Source of the DNA: Chamaecrista fasciculata
Taxonomy: Eukaryota; Streptophyta; Magnoliopsida; Fabales; Fabaceae
Direction: 5' to 3'
DNA: 64,000 nt
NCBI GenBank assembly: GCA_003254925.1
Contig: QANZ01006230.1
Coordinates: 4,001 to 68,000, forward strand
In this document: piece after piece, positions 59,301-64,000 of the stretch
Layout: each line of letters starts with the position of its first letter
Numbering within the stretch: the first letter of the stretch is position 1
Translations under genes and position numbers: made by a program
The notes under the pieces: model-generated
The model's input: the letters and a program-made list of their open reading frames with translations, nothing else
Told to the model about the DNA's origin: nothing
Database searches by the model: none

Positions 59301-61741
59301 GCAAGAGGATTGAAAAGCTAGATGATCCAGTTAGCCCAGGTATGTAGAGCATTTCTTTTCTCTCGACAACTTAATCTACTACGCTATGCCATTATATTGG
59401 AGTAATGAAGTTCAAGTGGCTGGTTTGAACTTCATTAGAATATAATTTTTGGCTATATATTTGTGAACAAAAACTTACTGTATTTGGATTTGTTTTTGAA
59501 GTCTAGCTTTCTTTATATGCCCTGTTTATAAATTGAAAATAGAAATCCCTAAATTTCTAAGAATGCCAACTTCAGATATTAACTAATTAGTAATTACTTC
59601 TTTTTTTTTAAGAGAGTGTTTTAAGGAATGAGAAATTTACTCCAAAAAAGGGAGACAATGAGACATAAAGCATACCATTGAAACATGCAGCTAACAGCTC
59701 AATTTCTCTTTTACTTTTGATAGGGCCACCCTCAAACACCCAATGGATGTCATGACTCATGAAAAGTAACACCCAATGAAATATGCCCTTAAAGATATGT
59801 GGATTCTCTTTGATCAAATGTGAAATAGCACTGAAAACCTGCACATTGCCGCATGTGGCGTTCTTTCTAAATTATTGACCTTATCAAACTACCAAAAAAA
59901 AAAAAAGAAATCCTCCAATGGCAGTGTGTCTTGTTGTTTTGTAAAGACTCATTTAACCCTATCTCAATGGTCATCATCCAACTACGTATAATATCTAGCT
60001 ATTTGAAGTATACTGTCAGATCATCATAAAAATTGCTGGATTGGGGGTCTTTTATTTTTGCTTTAGAAATTTCATTATCATATGTGAGTTAGATATGTAC
60101 TCTGCATTTTTGCCATGTCAAATATCCTTGCATCCATCGAATCTTGGCTAGTCAGTGTCGAGTTGCCTCTCTTTTCTCTTTATCTCTCTTTTGTTATATT
60201 AGTTTGCAGGGGGATTATTTGGTTGCTAATAAACTTTGTCTAGCTTTGATGGAATTTTTCTTGGCAAGTGCTTCACAATTTGCACTAAACAGTTCTTGTA
60301 TAAATGAGAAAAGTGTCAGTGAACTCTTGATCTTGAGGTCTTACTTTTTAGTGACATCTTGCTTCCCAGAATTAAGTGGAAGATAGAAATACTAATTCAT
60401 CTTTTTGTCTTCCCTGTATAAAACAGTCAAGGAAATTCTCAAGCTTTGTCCAGCTACACTGCTGGTAACACTTTACAAGATTCCAAGCTTTGATTCAGTT
60501 GATGACTTCATACAGAAGGTTGCTACAGTTAGGGGAAAACTCAAGAAGGGTGGAATACTTGATGTTGAAGCTACTGCAAGAATCATTCTTCATGACTGGA
60601 ATGAAGGTGTGTATACATATATGGAGCTGATAAAAGCACAATACAAGAGAAATTGGAACATGTTTTCCTTTGAAGTTATGAGGAAAAGCAATTACTTGTT
60701 CCTTTACTAAATGTCTAAATTGAGAGAATGTCTGCTTTTGTATTTCAGGTAAGATTCCATATTATACCATGCCCCCAGTTAGGAATCAAGGGGAGCCTGC
60801 TGAGGCCAAGATAGTTTCGGAGTTTGCAAAAGAGTTTAACATCGATGAAGTATACAATAGTGAATCTTTCATAGGAAGCCTCAAGTCCGTTGACGACTTC
60901 AATCCTGTTGAAGTTCCTTCAAGTTGCCCTCTCAACTTTGATGAGACAATGTTAGAGGTCTGTAACTATTTCGGATTTTTAACTATCATATCATGGTTTT
61001 TCAACTTTTTAAGACAAGAGAAGGTGTCAACTTTTTAAAGTACCTTGTGTCCTTGAAAAGACGCTTGCTCTGACAGTCTAGTCCTTACAAGATAATCATC
61101 ATTGTTAGATTTAAGTTATTTCTAAAACCCATCAATATGATTCTGCTGTAAGTTTTGAGAAGTGCTGACCATCAAAATCTAGTCAACAGCAAGACCATGA
61201 TAGGCTTTAAGAAGATTTTGTAGTGAAATGATGGTAATGATCTTCTAGAACTAGAACATTGATCTTCCGGAGACCCACGTGGTCGTTTCCTTCAAAATGC
61301 TTTTCATCAGTCATGAGCTCATGGTTTCAATCATATCCCTTTCATTAACGAAATAATCTTATCCTCCTTAAAATCTATTTATTATAGGACGACACGCAGC
61401 CTCAATCTGCAGATCAAGGTGAAGGCAACACAGCAGACAATGATGCTGACGAGTCTATGGACAGTGATGATGTTGGGAAGAACAAGGGGAAGACTGCTGC
61501 TAGTAGGCAAAACGAGAAACTATATGCTGAGGATGGAATGCTCAATACAAAACGTAGAAGGGCGGAGAAGAAGAAAAGAAAAAAGGCTAACAAAGCAGCA
61601 TCTGATGCCATGGATGGTGATTATGACTTCAAAGTTGATTACTTCCAAAAGGGATCTGCAATGGATGCTGATGGAGGCGAGAGTGAGGATGATGATCAAC
61701 TTAGCTCTGAACAAGTGCCGATGTCTGGTGTCCAAGCTTGA
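56397..61741 (+). CDS. NSN1: Nucleostemin-like GTPase NSN1
   Basis: Exons 56397-56415, 56524-56768, 57185-57290, 57395-57568, 57668-57882, 59075-59339, 60427-60606, 60749-60957, 61388-61741 (1767 nt, 588 residues). A very basic N-terminus ([20 protein letters not shown]) with a coiled coil (about 65-90) is the nucleolar-targeting part of the GNL3/nucleostemin family. The GTPase domain is circularly permuted: VLDARDP, then G4 NKID, then G1 [12 protein letters not shown]2 GATPGLT and G3 DCPGV. The conserved IPYYTMPP motif follows at about residue 450. The tail is acidic, with a second basic patch ([15 protein letters not shown]). The family acts in 60S ribosome assembly; in Arabidopsis NSN1 is needed for meristem and flower development. 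The intron 57883-59074 is the longest. Length is close to the Arabidopsis protein. Confidence 0.95.
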
Positions 61742-63027
61742 GGAATAATGGCAGAGTGGATGAAATGCCTTCAATTTTGTGATATTTTAGTGTTGGGCAT
61801 GAAAGGAAATTTTGTTTTTAATAGTTTTGTTTAATTGATTCAGTTATGATATATTTGGGGTAAGAAAGTCTAAATCATTTGACGAGTATCTGGTAGCCTT
61901 TATGCACCTTTGTCTTTTCGCCATAACTCGCAATGGGTGGCGTCTCTGTATAACTATATCAAATTCTTTTTTTCGAGTTTTACTAACTTTTTTCTTTTAT
62001 ATATATAAAAAAAAGTCCTATGTTAATCAAGGTGGACTAGAATTAGCTTTCAAATTTAAAATAAACTCAGAAAATTGTTAGTTGAGATAAGAATTACGTC
62101 ACCTAGAAATATTACAAGCTTGAATTTTGATAGTATAAAAAGAGTCTTATATTTATAAAAGAAAAATTTGAAATAGTAATTATCTATATACTTGGGGGTG
62201 TTTGAAATCGAACAAAGTCTATTTAATTGAATTGAATCAAATAAAATTGATGCAAACTTCAAGTAAAGTAATAGATAAATAATTTAGTTTAGTTTTATTT
62301 GAAATTTTAAAATTTAAGCAATTTGGTTTGGTGGTGATTTAGCATTTTAATAAATCGAATCAAAGTTCAAACTCTCATTTTTTTTTCTTTTTAAAATAGT
62401 ACACATATAGAATTTATATGACACTTGGACAAATGAGAAGCTAAACTTAAAAGTCTATTGGTAAATCCTTATATCTTCCAAGTTCTATCTCTATTTTTTA
62501 AAAGCGAAGTTTTTAGTAAAATTGGCATTGTAAATTATTGAAATATTGTGATATTATTTCTATTCTATTTGACACTTGCGGATTTTTTTTAAGCCATTTG
62601 GTTGGAGGGGACTTATCTCACAAGACATGAATCTCTTTCTAGTTTCTTTTTTTCTTTTTCCTGCCTGAATCTCTTTCTAGTTTCTACTTCTCTGACTCCC
62701 TCTAATATTTCCAGTAGTATATGACAGTATTTCATTTTATTTTCTTTTGGATGCTTAAGTGGATAAAGACTAAAAAGATATATTTATTTTTGGACTATAT
62801 GAAAGCATATATAAATTATAACATCACGTATTTGCATTCCATGTCGGTAGATACAATTATTGTCACTAGTATATAATAATTCTATGATAATATTCAGCTA
62901 GGTGCCTATAACAAAACTGCAGCAACTTTTTTTCACAAAAAATAATTAAGAGAAAAACACCAACTATAATTAACTATATATGATACATTTAATGAAATAA
63001 ATAAAGAACTGTTGGAGAAGAATTAAT
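61742..63027. other. Intergenic DNA between NSN1 and RBOH
   Basis: NSN1 3'UTR for the first 150-250 bp, then AT-rich sequence. No gene, RNA or transposon end was recognised. The two genes are transcribed towards each other. Confidence 0.5.
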
Positions 63028-63961
63028 CTAGAAGTTCTCTTTGTGAAAATCAAACTTGGTGGTGGTCTTCCTGGAAAAGTCTTGAGAAAGCCTTCTTAGT
63101 TCCCCAACCAATCCATGTGCCCCACAATAAAAGACACCTGAAATAAACAATCATTCATCACAAAAATTCAAAAATGAGTCAAGCAATGCAAGAGCTAGCT
63201 AGCTAATATTAAACACAAGTACTGAAGTGAAGCATGTTTGAGCTAGAACCAATAATATAATATAACTCACCAACTCTTTGGTCAGAGTGTTTAAGAGCCA
63301 CATGTTTGAAGACATTACGCCAATTGGGTCTAGCAAAATGAGTTTTAACCCTTGTTCCTGAAACTATATCGACTCCATTTTTAGCATGGTGTATGGACTG
63401 AAGCATTGTGATCAATGCAGATCGAGCATCTCCTTCTTCATACACACTTGTGCAATAGTTATGAAGCTCAATCACTCCATCCTTATCGTTCTCCTCAATC
63501 TCATTCATCACACCTTTGAACCATTCGAAGGAACCTTGTTCACGAGTCACCCAATAGAAGTAGGCTCGTCTTGTAGCAAAAGGCTTTCTCTTGTTGCTTT
63601 CACTTTCCACCATGCCATCTTCTATGTCCTGCTTTTGCTTAATGTTGTTAAGCACGTCTTTTAGTATGCTAATCAATGGAGTGGCTCCAATTCCAAGCCC
63701 CACTAGAAGGATCACTTCGTAGTCTTTGTAATCTTGTGCTGGAGCCCCGTAAGGGCCATCAATTAGAAGCCTAGGCATCCTACAAAATTCAAAATCATTT
63801 TTCATTCTCATGTAATATGTATATATATAAATACTAATATTGTATATTAAAGAAAAACTAAAGTCCTTAATTAGTTATTTAATTAATTACCTGGGTTTGT
63901 TGTTGCAAGACATATCAGCTCGCAGAAGACCACTTTGGTCATCATTTGCGGGTTGGCATGC
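63028..63961 (-). CDS. RBOH: Respiratory burst oxidase homologue (NADPH oxidase), C-terminal part
   Basis: Three exons are visible in coding order: 63961-63891, 63779-63271, 63137-63028 (690 nt); the 5' part lies beyond the right edge. The readable part is the FAD/NADPH-binding module. It contains [31 protein letters not shown], the NADPH-pyrophosphate motif in GLGIGATP, then [45 protein letters not shown] and [14 protein letters not shown] follow, with the usual Cys-Gly pair, and it ends [12 protein letters not shown] proteins transfer electrons from cytosolic NADPH across the plasma membrane to oxygen, making superoxide for signalling. Which paralogue this is (A-J) cannot be decided; GAHGLVGEL in place of the more common GAPxLxxEL points to a divergent member. 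Confidence 0.95.
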
Positions 63962-64000
63962 CTGTGTTAATTAATCATGTGGAGGAGTTAAGCATTTACA

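Overview
The window looks like nuclear DNA of a flowering plant, probably a eudicot. It is AT-rich and gene-dense, with short GT-AG introns, orthologues of typical plant families (SR30-type splicing factor, RFI2 RING protein, HIPP metallochaperone, REF/SRPP, RBOH oxidase) and many plant DNA transposons. The species cannot be named from the sequence. There is nothing prokaryotic and no CRISPR array or operon.

Genes from left to right: an RPA-like/DUF223 first exon running off the left edge (-); an SR30-type splicing factor (+, 2631-6817); an RFI2-type RING-H2 E3 ligase (-, 8834-14234); TCTP (+, 19030-20179), tail to tail with the 26S proteasome ATPase RPT5 (-, 20894-24515); a heparan-alpha-glucosaminide N-acetyltransferase-like membrane protein (-, 27329-31717); tRNA-Glu(UUC) (+, 34778-34849); a conserved plant protein of unknown function, possibly plastid-targeted (-, 36240-39376); a short REF/SRPP protein (-, 40965-41925); the checkpoint clamp subunit RAD9 (-, 44099-48280); a heavy-metal-associated isoprenylated protein (-, 50375-51642); the nucleolar GTPase NSN1 (+, 56397-61741); and the 3' part of an RBOH NADPH oxidase (-, from 63028 off the right edge). 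Exon models were built by hand from splice sites. All complete genes keep an open frame with summed coding lengths divisible by three; only the 3' end of the REF/SRPP gene, next to an N in a homopolymer, is uncertain. The neighbours are unrelated housekeeping, signalling and metal-handling genes; no joint pathway is suggested.

The spaces between genes and several introns are filled with small non-autonomous DNA transposons. The most striking theme is a family of fold-back, Mutator-like elements. Their arms are built from short 'ggggaccaaa...agttatggg' modules and their ends read GGC(T/C)(T/A)AA(A/G)TGCAC or variants. Four copies have perfect 9-bp target duplications (15658-17029, 30689-31215, 35049-35860, 53885-55347), and one has 8 of 9 matches (52475-53056). 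Some carry GC-rich, exon-like cores. Two have been invaded by hAT elements with their own 8-bp duplications, giving a readable order of insertion. There are also nested hAT elements at 25.5-26.9 kb, two tRNA-derived SINEs, a hAT-like MITE in an intron, and two Helitron 3' ends, one of which sits exactly between two identical 82-bp direct repeats.

I found no convincing new gene system. The strongest leads are the fold-back MULE family with captured gene-like cores, the Helitron-end/82-bp duplication structure, and an REF/SRPP gene that lacks an internal block of its domain.
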